From positions 62,001-126,000 of the forward strand of contig CANKYZ010000001.1 in assembly GCA_947488325.1 (NCBI GenBank): DNA of 64,000 bases, in the 5' to 3' direction. Position 1 is the first letter of the stretch, and every line of letters starts with the position of its first letter. Below, in pieces: positions 9,944-18,670 of the stretch. This DNA comes from an uncultured Erythrobacter sp. Its GTDB lineage: Bacteria; Pseudomonadota; Alphaproteobacteria; Sphingomonadales; Sphingomonadaceae. The position numbers and the translations under genes are program-made. The notes below the pieces were generated by a model that ran no database searches, had not been told where the DNA came from, and saw nothing but the letters and a program-made list of their open reading frames with translations.

Positions 9944-10702
9944 CTAGTTCCCCTGGCGCTGATTTGTACTGGGCGTGTAGCGAGGGCGTACAGCCAGGAA
10001 GCGCCGCAACTGCTCGCGTGCCTGTGCCTTGACAGCGGCGCGTTCAGCTGCATCGAGCGCCTGCGCCCTGCCTGTTGCCGCCAGAGTGGCGGTCAGATCG
10101 GAAAGCTGGCGTGCCTGAAGCGCCAGCAGTTGATTGCCAGCTTGCGCGGCCTGCAAGGCGCCCGCTGCCGATTGGCTGGCACTTAGCAGTTCGCCGATCG
10201 CTTCGCGCGAACCATCGATATTGGCGACGGTGCCCGCCTGGACCTTCAGCGCATCCTCAAAGGCGGCGACGCTGTTCTGCCAGCGCGCTTCGGCGCTTGT
10301 CACCATCGCCTGCTGCGAGGCACCCAGTGGAATGTTCTTGTAGTGCTGGTCGAAAGCGCTCTCGATCTTGCGCACATCGTAAGCGATGCGCTGTGCTTCG
10401 TTCAGCAATTTCTGGGTCTGCTGGATCTGTTCCTGCAAGGGCTGCACGATCGTCAGTGGCAAGCTCTGGAGGTTCCTCGCTTCGTTGACGAGGGAATCTG
10501 CCTGGTTTTGCAGCATGCGAATCTGGTTGTTGATCTGCTCCAGCGTGCGCGCGGCGGTCAGCACGTTTTGCGCATAATTGGACGGATCGTAGACGACCCC
10601 TCCGAACTGGGCGTGGGCAGGCGTCGATACCAAGGCGCTGGTACTCGCCAAGGCGAGTGCAGTCCGCACGGCGAAGCTGCGGGCAATTCTTAGACGGGTC
10701 AT
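9944..10702 (-). CDS. trbJ: TrbJ/VirB5-like conjugal transfer protein
   Basis: Minor pilus-associated protein (252 aa). It has a signal peptide (ALALASTSALVSTPAHAQFGG) followed by long amphipathic helices rich in Gln and Ala, including NQIRMLQNQADSLVNEARNL. Start set at MTRLRIARSF, directly after trbE. The open frame reaches 45 bases further, but that part lies inside trbE and codes a poly-Pro run. The protein corresponds to the VirB5 position in Trb operons. Confidence 0.92.
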   Translation of the reverse strand: MTRLRIARSFAVRTALALASTSALVSTPAHAQFGGVVYDPSNYAQNVLTAARTLEQINNQIRMLQNQADSLVNEARNLQSLPLTIVQPLQEQIQQTQKLLNEAQRIAYDVRKIESAFDQHYKNIPLGASQQAMVTSAEARWQNSVAAFEDALKVQAGTVANIDGSREAIGELLSASQSAAGALQAAQAGNQLLALQARQLSDLTATLAATGRAQALDAAERAAVKAQAREQLRRFLAVRPRYTPSTNQRQGN

Positions 10703-10703
10703 T

Positions 10704-13160
10704 TCAGGTCTCCTTCTGGGGGCTGGGGGGGGTGGAGGATGGCGCATCGCCGCCGAGCAGGTCGGCTGCCCATTCGAGCCCGCGGTGCTTCAACCACTGG
10801 GAGGCGAAGCCAGCGCGGCCAAACTCTTGGGCGATGCGGGAAATGGCGAGCTGGTCGCTTTTGGAAGATGCGGCGGTAAAGGCGAGCGCCACTTCGCCGA
10901 GACCCAGCTCGAACAGGCGATTGCCGCGCGCAGACTGGCAGTAGTAGTCGCGCTTGGGCGTTGCCCGGCTCAAAATTTCGATCTGGCGATCATTCAGTCC
11001 AAAGCGGCGATAAATGCCGAGAATTTGCGGTTCGATTGCCCGGTCATTGGGCAGGAAGATGCGCGTCGGGCAACTCTCGATGATGGCAGGCGCGATTTTG
11101 CTGGTCTCGATATCGGCCAGGCTTTGGGTCGCAAAGACGACGCTCGCATTCTTCTTGCGCAGTGTCTTGAGCCATTCGCGCAATTGCGCGGCAAAGGCCG
11201 GAGAGTCGAGCACAAGCCAGCCTTCGTCGATAATGATGAGCGTTGGCGAGCCATCGAGCCGGCCTTCGATCCGGTGGAAGAGATAGGAGAGCACGGCAGG
11301 TGCCGCCGCCGATCCGGTCAGGCCCTCGGTTTCGAAAGCCTGGAAATTCGCTTCGCCGAGCCGCTCGCTTTCGGCATCGAGCAACCGTCCGAATGGCCCG
11401 CCGATGCAATAGGGTGCCAAAGCCTGCTTCAATGCCTGCGATTGCAGCAGCACGGCAAGGCCGGTGAGTGTGCGCTCGGCAACAGGTGCGGTCGCGAGCG
11501 AAGTCAGTGCCGACCACAGATGATCCTTGGTGACGGGATCGACCGTGATGCCTTCCGCAACGAGGATCGCTTGGAGCCACTCGGACGCCCAATTGCGCTC
11601 CGCCGGTTCATCGATCCGCGCGAGTGGCTGCAGCAGGACCGGATCGTCGCTGTCTTCGGCCAAGCTCGAACCCAGATCCTGCCAATCGCCGCCGCAGGCA
11701 AGCGCTGCCGCCCGGATCGAACCGCCGAAGTCGAAGGCGAAAATCTGCGAGCGATCATAGCGGCGAAATTGCATCGCCATCATCGCGAGTAGCACCGACT
11801 TGCCCGCCCCTGTCGGGCCGACCACCAGACTGTGTCCGACATCGCCGACATGGAGCGCAAAGCGAAATGGGGTCGAGCCTTCGGTCTTCGCGTAGAAAAG
11901 CGGTGGGGCCTCGAAATGCGCGTCGCGCTCCGGCCCGGCCCAGACCGCCGACAGCGGCAGCATATGCGCCAGATTCAAAGTAGAGATGGGAGGTTGGCGA
12001 ACGTTCGCATAGACTTGGCCGGGCAGCGATCCGAGCCAGGCTTCTATCGCGTTCATGCCTTCGGTCACGCAGGTGAAATCGCGGCCCTGAATGACCTTCT
12101 CGACAAGGCGCAGCTTCTCGGCTGCGAGCGCCGGATCGTCGTCCCACACGGTTACGGTTGCCGTGACAAGCGCCAGCCCGACATGGTCGGCACCTAATTC
12201 TTGAAGTGCAGTATCGGCATCGTCGGCCTTGTTGGCGGCGTCGCTGTCGACCAGCACCGAGGCCTCATTGGTCATCACCTCTTTGAGGATCGCGGCAACC
12301 GATTTCCTTTTGGCGAACCACTGGCGGCGGATTTTGGAGAGCAGCTTTGTCGCGTCGCTCTTGTCGAGCATGATCGCCCGGGTGCACCAGCGATAGGCAA
12401 AGCCTTGCGCGTTGAGTTCATCAAGCAGGCCAGGAAAGGTCGCGCTGGGGAATCCGATCACGGTCAGCGTGCGCAGATGGGCGGTGCCGAGCTGCGGTTC
12501 AAGACCGCCTGTCAGCGGCTCATCGGCGAGAAGCGCATCGAGATGCATCGGTGTTTTGGGAACGCGCACATTTTGCGCCCCGGTCGAGATGCAGCTGTGA
12601 AGATAGCTCAGCGTCTCGCTATCATTGAGCCATTGGACCTCGGGAAAGAACCCTTCAAACAGGCGCAGCAAACGGTCGGTCCGGTCGGCAAAGCCGTCGA
12701 GCAGCTCGCGCGGATGCACGCCCCTTTCGGCCTTACCTTCATAGAGCCAGCTCTCCGCGTGTGCCGCGTCCTCGGCAGGCGGCATCCATAGCAAGGTGAG
12801 AAAATACCGGCTCTCGAAATGCGCGCCCTCCTCGGCGAACTGCGCCGCACGTTCGCGTTCGACCAGAGCCGAGGCCCAATCGGGCAAGTCGCAGACTGGA
12901 TAATCCTGCGCCGGACGACGCACCGCTTCGACGAATATGGCCCAGCCCGAACCCAAGCGCCGCAGCGCGCTGTTGAGGCGCGCGGTCGTTGCGATCAGTT
13001 CGGCAGGGGTGGCGCTGTCGAGATCTGGCCCCCGAAAGCGTGCGGTCCGCTGGAAGCTTCCATCCTTGTTGAGCACCACGCCGGGCGCGACCAGCGCCGC
13101 CCACGGGAGGAAGTCTGCGAGCCGGTCGGCCTTATTCCGATATTCGCGCAAGCTCAGCAT
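10704..13160 (-). CDS. trbE: TrbE/VirB4-like conjugative transfer ATPase
   Basis: Large cytoplasmic ATPase (818 aa) that powers pilus assembly and substrate transfer. The N-terminal CagE/TrbE domain covers about residues 1-400. The P-loop is GPTGAGKS at residues 448-455, and the Walker B strand is LIIIDEGWL, followed by KKNASVVFATQSLADIETSK. The C-terminal stretch (DRQIEILSRATPKRDYYCQS) is typical of the TrbE subfamily. It lies between trbD and trbJ. Confidence 0.96.
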   Translation of the reverse strand: MLSLREYRNKADRLADFLPWAALVAPGVVLNKDGSFQRTARFRGPDLDSATPAELIATTARLNSALRRLGSGWAIFVEAVRRPAQDYPVCDLPDWASALVERERAAQFAEEGAHFESRYFLTLLWMPPAEDAAHAESWLYEGKAERGVHPRELLDGFADRTDRLLRLFEGFFPEVQWLNDSETLSYLHSCISTGAQNVRVPKTPMHLDALLADEPLTGGLEPQLGTAHLRTLTVIGFPSATFPGLLDELNAQGFAYRWCTRAIMLDKSDATKLLSKIRRQWFAKRKSVAAILKEVMTNEASVLVDSDAANKADDADTALQELGADHVGLALVTATVTVWDDDPALAAEKLRLVEKVIQGRDFTCVTEGMNAIEAWLGSLPGQVYANVRQPPISTLNLAHMLPLSAVWAGPERDAHFEAPPLFYAKTEGSTPFRFALHVGDVGHSLVVGPTGAGKSVLLAMMAMQFRRYDRSQIFAFDFGGSIRAAALACGGDWQDLGSSLAEDSDDPVLLQPLARIDEPAERNWASEWLQAILVAEGITVDPVTKDHLWSALTSLATAPVAERTLTGLAVLLQSQALKQALAPYCIGGPFGRLLDAESERLGEANFQAFETEGLTGSAAAPAVLSYLFHRIEGRLDGSPTLIIIDEGWLVLDSPAFAAQLREWLKTLRKKNASVVFATQSLADIETSKIAPAIIESCPTRIFLPNDRAIEPQILGIYRRFGLNDRQIEILSRATPKRDYYCQSARGNRLFELGLGEVALAFTAASSKSDQLAISRIAQEFGRAGFASQWLKHRGLEWAADLLGGDAPSSTPPSPQKET

Positions 13161-13163
13161 GCC

Positions 13164-13439
13164 TCAGACCTGCAGATGCGCGGGAAAGCGCAGATGTCGC
13201 CGCGCCACATCCACGAATTGCGGATCGCGCCGCGCTGCCCAGATGGCCGCTGCGTGACCGATCGCGAAGAAGACAAGTCCGGCAATCCAGAGCTGCAGTC
13301 CGAGCCCGATCGCGCCTGCCAGCGTTGCATTGGCAATTGCCAAACCGCGCGGTGCGCCGCCTAGCAGGATATGCTCGGTCAGGGCTCGATGGACTGGAAC
13401 TGCGAAACCGTTGGGCAAAGGAGATTCGCCGCCGTTCAT
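13164..13439 (-). CDS. trbD: TrbD/VirB3-like protein
   Basis: A 91-residue membrane protein. The VirB3 signature is FAVPVHRALTEHILLGGAPR, followed by two adjacent hydrophobic segments (about residues 33-50 and 51-68). Start fixed at MNGGESPLPN, whose ATG shares one base with the trbC stop (TGATG). The much longer open frame on this strand reaches back through trbC in another frame and is not used. VirB3-type proteins partner the VirB4 ATPase, whose gene follows here. Confidence 0.9.
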   Translation of the reverse strand: MNGGESPLPNGFAVPVHRALTEHILLGGAPRGLAIANATLAGAIGLGLQLWIAGLVFFAIGHAAAIWAARRDPQFVDVARRHLRFPAHLQV

Positions 13440-13771
13440 CAAACCAGCGCTCCGCCGCCAAAGGAGAAGAACGACAGGAAAAAGGAAGACGCGGCAAAGG
13501 CGATCGACAGGCCGAAGACGATCTGGATCAGCCGCCGGAAGCCGCCTGACGTATCGCCAAAGGCGAGCGCGAGCCCGGTCGCGATGATGATGATCACTGC
13601 GACGATCTTGGCGACCGGACCTTGAATGGATTCGAGGATCGCCTGAAGCGGCGCTTCCCACGGCATGGACGAACCGGCAGCATGGGCTGGCGTGGCGATG
13701 ACCAGTGCGACGAAGGTGCCGAGGGTAAGGGCTGACAGGCGCGAGCGCGCCCGCGACAAGATGTGGGTCAC
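13439..13771 (-). CDS. trbC: TrbC/VirB2-like pilin
   Basis: Major pilus subunit precursor of 110 aa. It has a long signal peptide ending PAHAAGSS, then two hydrophobic helices (PVAKIVAVIIIIATGLALAF and LIQIVFGLSIAFAASSFFL) separated by a short charged loop (GDTSGGFRR), the standard VirB2 form. The start overlaps the trbB stop (13768-13771). Whether the mature pilin is cyclised, perhaps by the TraF-type peptidase encoded near 35 kb, cannot be seen. Confidence 0.92.
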   Translation of the reverse strand: MTHILSRARSRLSALTLGTFVALVIATPAHAAGSSMPWEAPLQAILESIQGPVAKIVAVIIIIATGLALAFGDTSGGFRRLIQIVFGLSIAFAASSFFLSFFSFGGGALV

Positions 13772-14748
13772 GAGGGTTCTCCTGATGTGGGGGAAAGGGG
13801 CGCGAGGACATATTGGCCGTTCGCATCGAGTCCGCGCACCTCGGCCAGTTCCGAGAGACGACGTCCGGTGCCATCGCGCACGAGGACGGCGATCACGTCG
13901 ATGGTCTCGGCGATAAGTGCGCGCGGCACGGTGACCACGCTTTCCTGGATCAGTTGCTCAAGCCGCCGCAGCGTACCGAGCGCAGACCCGGCATGGATTG
14001 TGCCGATCCCGCCCGGATGCCCGGTGCCCCAGGCCTTGAGGAGATCGAGCGCTTCTGCACCGCGTACTTCGCCGATCGGAATGCGGTCGGGCCGTAGGCG
14101 CAAGGCCGAGCGGACCAGATCGGAGAGGGTGGCGACGCCATCCTTGGTTCGCAAGGAAACGAGATTAGGCGCTGCGCATTGCAGTTCCAACGTGTCCTCG
14201 ATCAAGACCACACGGTCGGGCGTGGACGCGACTTCGGCTAGCAATGCATTGGTGAGCGTCGTCTTGCCGGTCGAAGTGCCGCCAACGATCAGAATGTTCT
14301 TCTTCGCAGCGACGGCGCTGGTAAGGGCGTCGGCCTGCCACTCGCTCATGATCCCTGCCGTTACGTAATCGGCCAGCGAGAACACTGCGATGGCCGGTTT
14401 GCGGATGGCGAAGCTGGGAGCGGCAACCACCGGTGGCAGCAAACCTTCGAAACGTTCTCCGCCTTCGGGCAGTTCTGCAGAGACGCGCGGCGCTCCGGCA
14501 TGGACCTCCGCGCCTACATGATGCGCGACCAACCGGATGATCCGATCGCTTGTCGCTGCACTCATCACAAAGTCGGTGGCGGCGAGACCTTCACCCAGGT
14601 GGTCAACCCACAGGCGACCATCGGGATTGAGCATCACCTCGATCACTGCTGGCTCTTCGAGCCAGCGCGCGATTTCGGCACCCAGCGCGGTGCGCAACAT
14701 ACGCGCGCCGCGCGACGATGCTTCTGATCGGATCGGAATGACGCTCAT
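13768..14748 (-). CDS. trbB: TrbB/VirB11-like traffic ATPase
   Basis: Hexameric cytoplasmic ATPase of the transfer apparatus, 326 aa from the chosen start [11 protein letters not shown]-loop GGTSTGKT at about residues 156-163, Asp box [11 protein letters not shown], and the GGIGTIHAG His-box region near residue 240. It is the first gene of the trb operon, so the promoter should lie in the roughly 235 bases upstream. The longer open frame adds 10 residues with no family support. Confidence 0.95.
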   Translation of the reverse strand: MSVIPIRSEASSRGARMLRTALGAEIARWLEEPAVIEVMLNPDGRLWVDHLGEGLAATDFVMSAATSDRIIRLVAHHVGAEVHAGAPRVSAELPEGGERFEGLLPPVVAAPSFAIRKPAIAVFSLADYVTAGIMSEWQADALTSAVAAKKNILIVGGTSTGKTTLTNALLAEVASTPDRVVLIEDTLELQCAAPNLVSLRTKDGVATLSDLVRSALRLRPDRIPIGEVRGAEALDLLKAWGTGHPGGIGTIHAGSALGTLRRLEQLIQESVVTVPRALIAETIDVIAVLVRDGTGRRLSELAEVRGLDANGQYVLAPLSPTSGEPS

Positions 14749-14985
14749 GGGCTGCCTCGAATGACGGCAACCGACCACCGGCTGCGCTTACGAGGCAGAT
14801 CAAAAAGACATCAGATTGCCGTGAGGCAACGAGGATTTGCGGATGTCGTAGGGTAGCGAAAAGGAAGAAAGGAATGTCGGGATCTGGGCCGTTAGCGGAA
14901 TGTCCGGTTTCAGCCGCCGAACCTCTAAGAGCTGACTTTCCGTTTACGACCCATAAGCCGACGCCAGTTTCAATCACAAATCCAG
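14749..14985. promoter_or_regulatory. Upstream region of the trb operon, with inverted repeats
   Basis: This gap lies between trbB and the first cargo gene. It contains an 8-base inverted repeat (CTGCCTCG at 14752-14759, CGAGGCAG at 14791-14798) and a short perfect hairpin (TTGCC at 14816-14820, GGCAA at 14825-14829). Further out is a copy of the dispersed TGGGCCGTTAGCGGA repeat at 14885-14899. A promoter for trbB and a binding site for an element-borne regulator are expected here, but no clear -35/-10 pair was assigned. Confidence 0.4.
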
Positions 14986-15399
14986 CTATGAGGTACGCAT
15001 TGGATTCAGACCAAGAAAAGCAACTAGCCCGGCGATTAAGCCTGCAACTGAGAAAAGGACGTCATAAGGATCATAAACTTGATCACCTCCCAGGTTGTGG
15101 AGGCCAAATTCCTGGCTGATTACATAGAAGGCAGCTCCAAAGAACGCGCATGTACAAATCCATGGGAGGGTCAGAAGCCGCTTTGCAAAACCATCTCTCT
15201 GCGCAGCCAGAGAAAGCAACATCGCGAAAGCCAGAAACCCAACCAGACCCTCAGCGAAGTTAGGAAATGAATAGAGAAAAACCTCGAAAGCTGCGTTGGG
15301 GAAGGCCCACGCCAATTCTTGTCGTAACTGCTTGACAACGACAAAGATGAAAATGGTCACAATCTGAATGACTATCAGAGATCGAAAGTGTGTTCTCAT
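14986..15399 (-). CDS. VanZ-like small membrane protein (hypothetical)
   Basis: A 137-residue polytopic membrane protein with four predicted hydrophobic segments (about residues 9-22, 42-66, 76-95 and 111-132). The loop LGGDQVYDPYDVLFSVAG before the last helix resembles the DPYD motif region of VanZ-like proteins, some of which give low-level glycopeptide resistance. It is flanked on both sides by degenerate copies of an intergenic repeat, which suggests it arrived as a separate cassette. Function is not assigned. Confidence 0.6.
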   Translation of the reverse strand: MRTHFRSLIVIQIVTIFIFVVVKQLRQELAWAFPNAAFEVFLYSFPNFAEGLVGFLAFAMLLSLAAQRDGFAKRLLTLPWICTCAFFGAAFYVISQEFGLHNLGGDQVYDPYDVLFSVAGLIAGLVAFLGLNPMRTS

Positions 15400-15477
15400 A
15401 CCCTAGCCCATTTATTCGGCGCCCGCCTTAAGAAGTTCAGATGCTGCCTTCTAAACCGTCACCCAACGGCCCAGCTT

Positions 15478-16758
15478 TCAGTTTACGAAAGCTGGCACGA
15501 TCCTTTCTGCTGCTATCTGCAATGCTGTTGGTTCTCGCATGCCTGCTGTCGCAACTATCACCAGATCCAGCTCATCAATCAGAATGATGAACTGCCCACC
15601 GCCCCCTTGCGCTGACGTGGCGAAATAGGTCTTGTCGCCGACTTTCAAGTCGCCGCTCCACCAGAAATAACCATACCCCTGGCCAGAGACATCTTTGCCG
15701 CCGCCAAAGATGCGCTCATCGCCGTTATAAAGAATTCTGCTTGTTGCTTTGGCGAGATACGCCTCTGGAATCAGCTGCTCTTCGTTCCATTTGCCTTTGC
15801 TCATGGCCAGGGTGCCAAACTTGAGCATATCGCGCGAAGTGAAACTGGATTTCCACCCGCCTGCGGGAAGGCCTCCCAGACCGATCCGCCACTCGTAACC
15901 CGCCAAACCCATCCTCTGGAGTAGTTCGGTTTTGATAAAGTTCTCGGCACCGCCAGGCACAACAGCATCGATAACCTGCACCACCATCATGCTGCTGTAG
16001 TTCCCGTAAGCGAACTCGGTCAGCACTTCATCGGTTATCGGATCACTCTGTTCGAATATGGACTGGACCAATTTTTGCCCATCAATGAGGTCACGATATT
16101 GTTCAAACTCTTCTGCCTTCTCATCCTCGATGCGAATGCCTGAACGCATGGTGAGTGCTTGGTGCAAGGTAACTTTCTCCGCACCTTCGACGAGATCAGA
16201 TGTGTCAATCTCATCGAGAAAGCCAATCACGGGTTTGTGCAGATCGTCCATAGTCAGATAGCCCAGTTGGATCGCGCGGCCCAGCGCCAGCCCAGTGTAG
16301 GTTTTCGTAGCCGATGCCTGCGGGTGGGTAAGGTTGATCCGACCGCGATGATAATAGGATTCGAAAACGAGCTTGCCCCTGTGGGAGATGAGCAAACTGT
16401 CGATCGCACCATGGTGGCCGCGAGATATTTCGTCAGCCAAAGTCAAGATCATCTGCCGGTCGCCACCATCAACGCCCAATTGACCGACAGCGATGCCGTC
16501 GTTTCTGTCTTCAGGGGTGGTTTGAACAAAGGCCGTCTCGAGCAGCGGCACCTCTCGGATATCAAGCAAATCAGCGCCTTGATTTATCGGCCAGGCCGTC
16601 GAGACATAGTCTACATCCGGATTATCCCAAAAACCGTGATGGGCCTGATCAGCAGCAACCCTTTGTGCAGGCAAGCTACCTTCTTCGGCGCTTGCTACAG
16701 AAGCGACGCTCAACAAAATGTAGGTGAGCAGAGTCTTGAACTTATTGCTGAGGACCAT
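15478..16758 (-). CDS. Secreted serine hydrolase, beta-lactamase/class C family
   Basis: A 426-residue exported enzyme of the penicillin-binding-protein/beta-lactamase fold. A signal peptide (LTYILLSVASVASAEEG) precedes the catalytic domain. The SxxK nucleophile motif is S149-A-T-K152 in QASATKTYTG, and a YxN-type motif (YGN) lies near residue 248. Family members include esterases, peptidases and beta-lactamases, so substrate is open. It follows the esterase gene on the same strand after about 130 bases, and both are divergent from a two-component system that may control them. Confidence 0.82.
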   Translation of the reverse strand: MVLSNKFKTLLTYILLSVASVASAEEGSLPAQRVAADQAHHGFWDNPDVDYVSTAWPINQGADLLDIREVPLLETAFVQTTPEDRNDGIAVGQLGVDGGDRQMILTLADEISRGHHGAIDSLLISHRGKLVFESYYHRGRINLTHPQASATKTYTGLALGRAIQLGYLTMDDLHKPVIGFLDEIDTSDLVEGAEKVTLHQALTMRSGIRIEDEKAEEFEQYRDLIDGQKLVQSIFEQSDPITDEVLTEFAYGNYSSMMVVQVIDAVVPGGAENFIKTELLQRMGLAGYEWRIGLGGLPAGGWKSSFTSRDMLKFGTLAMSKGKWNEEQLIPEAYLAKATSRILYNGDERIFGGGKDVSGQGYGYFWWSGDLKVGDKTYFATSAQGGGGQFIILIDELDLVIVATAGMREPTALQIAAERIVPAFVN

Positions 16759-16888
16759 TCCATTCTCCTGTATTGTTCGCAGGTGAAATCACTTGCTATT
16801 CAGCGACAGCAATCGCTTGACCCACCAGATTTCCGTCTTGGGAAAGGCTGCGCGACGGTCCATATTTGGCTGCCCCGGCAACACCTAT

Positions 16889-17737
16889 TCACTCTGTGTC
16901 TGGGCTAGTGGCGAAATATAGCTCCAGCGCTCTGGCCAAGGATATTGCGCTATTGCTCGTGTGGTTTGCGCTATCATGGATCTCATGGACCAATTTCACT
17001 TCGTCAGGCAGGTGCTGCCTTAGTAAGGCCGCTAAACGGTAGTAGGACGGCAGCAATCCCGCGTCTGACAACGGCCCTGGCGATCCGTCTCCGCCAGAAC
17101 TGAGATAGATGAGGTCCGGATAGTCTTGATCCTGTGCCAAAACCTCTTCCAGCGCCTCAAAAGTCTTGCCACTCCATTCGCCAGAATCTCCAAACGCAGG
17201 ACTGGTTATGAAGTAGGCATCGAACAGACCCGGTGATTGGCTCAGTGCGTAAGTTAAATACTGCCCGGCCCATGAATGCCCGGCAAAGACTCTATTGCCA
17301 TTGGTTTTGAACTGACTGTTCACAAAAGGAATGAGTTCGTTTTCAATATAAGACAACAGGTTGCGGCCATTGCCAAATACCTGCTCGCCATCACGTTCAA
17401 AGCTATAATAATGCGGGAGAAAGTCTGGTCCACGATTGACGTTCTCAAGGCCAATCACGATCACTTCGGGCATTAAGTCACCCCAATGATAATAGCTGGC
17501 TATCTCCGCTGTCATCTGATCTGCCGCACCTGCATCCAGCATATAGATGACTGCGTAGCCCTTCTCGCTGTTCGGATCATAATTCTTCGGCAAATGAACG
17601 ACAATTTCTCGGGTGTCCTGCGTGCTTTCAGACTGGATGCTAAGCTCTTGTTGCGCAGAAGCCGGAGAGACGGCTGAGATTGCGGAAATCAAACAAAGCA
17701 GGGCCGTCTTCAAGTCGATTACGCACAGTTTTTGCAT
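16889..17737 (-). CDS. Secreted alpha/beta-hydrolase, putative esterase (esterase D-like)
   Basis: A 282-residue exported hydrolase. It has a signal peptide ending near PASAQQ, then the putative-esterase fold with HLPKNYDPNSEKGYAVIYML and the nucleophile elbow GHSWAG (Ser155). A late histidine in HEIHDSANHTS could complete the triad. Relatives include siderophore esterases and acyl hydrolases. Together with the downstream SxxK hydrolase and the divergent sensor-regulator pair it suggests an inducible system acting on a periplasmic substrate, perhaps an antibiotic or peptide. That is inference. Confidence 0.8.
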   Translation of the reverse strand: MQKLCVIDLKTALLCLISAISAVSPASAQQELSIQSESTQDTREIVVHLPKNYDPNSEKGYAVIYMLDAGAADQMTAEIASYYHWGDLMPEVIVIGLENVNRGPDFLPHYYSFERDGEQVFGNGRNLLSYIENELIPFVNSQFKTNGNRVFAGHSWAGQYLTYALSQSPGLFDAYFITSPAFGDSGEWSGKTFEALEEVLAQDQDYPDLIYLSSGGDGSPGPLSDAGLLPSYYRLAALLRQHLPDEVKLVHEIHDSANHTSNSAISLARALELYFATSPDTE

Positions 17738-17947
17738 GGTGTTTCCTCTTCACTCTTGCCAATTATGTGTAGTTACGGTGCCTTCGGTGCTCGTATCACC
17801 ATGGCTATGCGTTGAGTGCTTCCGGGCCAATGCCAACATTGTCTCAGGATTTCTTGAAATTCGGTTTTGCGACATTTGAATACAAAAATTTATCCAAATG
17901 ACGGAGCGTTCGAGTAGGACCATCATCAAATCTAAATTCTGATATCC
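17738..17947. promoter_or_regulatory. Divergent promoter region between the esterase and response-regulator genes
   Basis: This 210-base gap separates two divergently transcribed units and must hold promoters for both. It is more AT-rich than its surroundings, especially 17870-17940. No confident -35/-10 boxes or tandem response-regulator sites were identified by eye. Confidence 0.4.
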
Positions 17948-18670
17948 ATGACCAAAGCGCACAACCCACATATTCTCATCATCGATGACGAGCGCGACAT
18001 CAGGCGTCCGCTTGCAAAATATCTCGGTGAGAACGGGTATCGGGTTAGCAATGCCGATAGCGGGCGCGAAATGGACAAAATCATGTCCAAGTCAAACATT
18101 GACCTGATTGTGCTTGATGTGATGATGCCAGGCGAAGACGGATTTTCTATCTGCAAGAGATTGCAGGCAACCACCCGTATACCGATCATCTTATTGACGG
18201 CATTAAAGGACGATACCGACCGAATTGTCGGATTGGAATTGGGCGCAGATGATTATGTTGCAAAGCCCTTCAATCCCAGGGAACTTAGAGCCCGCATAAA
18301 GACAGTGCTTCGGCGCACATTGATGCTGCCGCCGCGCTCCGAGCGACTTAGCGGCACAGTCAAATTTGATCGCTGGCATTTCGATCTGTCTCAAAAACAG
18401 ATTGTCGGCCCACATGATTTGGTTGTGCCACTCAGCTCTGGAGAGCACGCCCTGCTACTGGCTTTGATTGAACATGCAGGCATTGCCCTTTCCAGAGATC
18501 AGCTCTTGGACCTGACACGCGGTGTCAGTGCTCCTATATTTGACCGCCGGATTGACAATCAGATCAGCCGCTTGCGGCGAAAGCTGGAAGAAGACACTAA
18601 GAATCCAGCGATCATTCAAACCAAATGGGGCGGCGGATATGTCTTCGCAGCTGAGCTTATCTGGTCGTGA
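17948..18670 (+). CDS. OmpR-family response regulator
   Basis: A 240-residue two-component regulator. The receiver domain covers residues 8-120 with the acidic pocket D13/D14, phosphoacceptor D57 in IVLDVMMPGEDG and K106 in YVAKPFNP. The C-terminal winged helix covers about residues 140-236 (LSSGEHALLLALIEH, DRRIDNQISRLRRKLEED, IQTKWGGGYVF). The stop overlaps the GTG start of the kinase gene, so the pair is co-expressed. Its likely targets are the divergent esterase and serine-hydrolase genes, judged only from arrangement. Confidence 0.93.
   Translation: MTKAHNPHILIIDDERDIRRPLAKYLGENGYRVSNADSGREMDKIMSKSNIDLIVLDVMMPGEDGFSICKRLQATTRIPIILLTALKDDTDRIVGLELGADDYVAKPFNPRELRARIKTVLRRTLMLPPRSERLSGTVKFDRWHFDLSQKQIVGPHDLVVPLSSGEHALLLALIEHAGIALSRDQLLDLTRGVSAPIFDRRIDNQISRLRRKLEEDTKNPAIIQTKWGGGYVFAAELIWS

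Noticed and set aside
10785..11792. A 335-residue plus-strand open frame opposite trbE.
   Set aside because: Antisense to the P-loop ATPase gene, with a composition typical of shadow frames.
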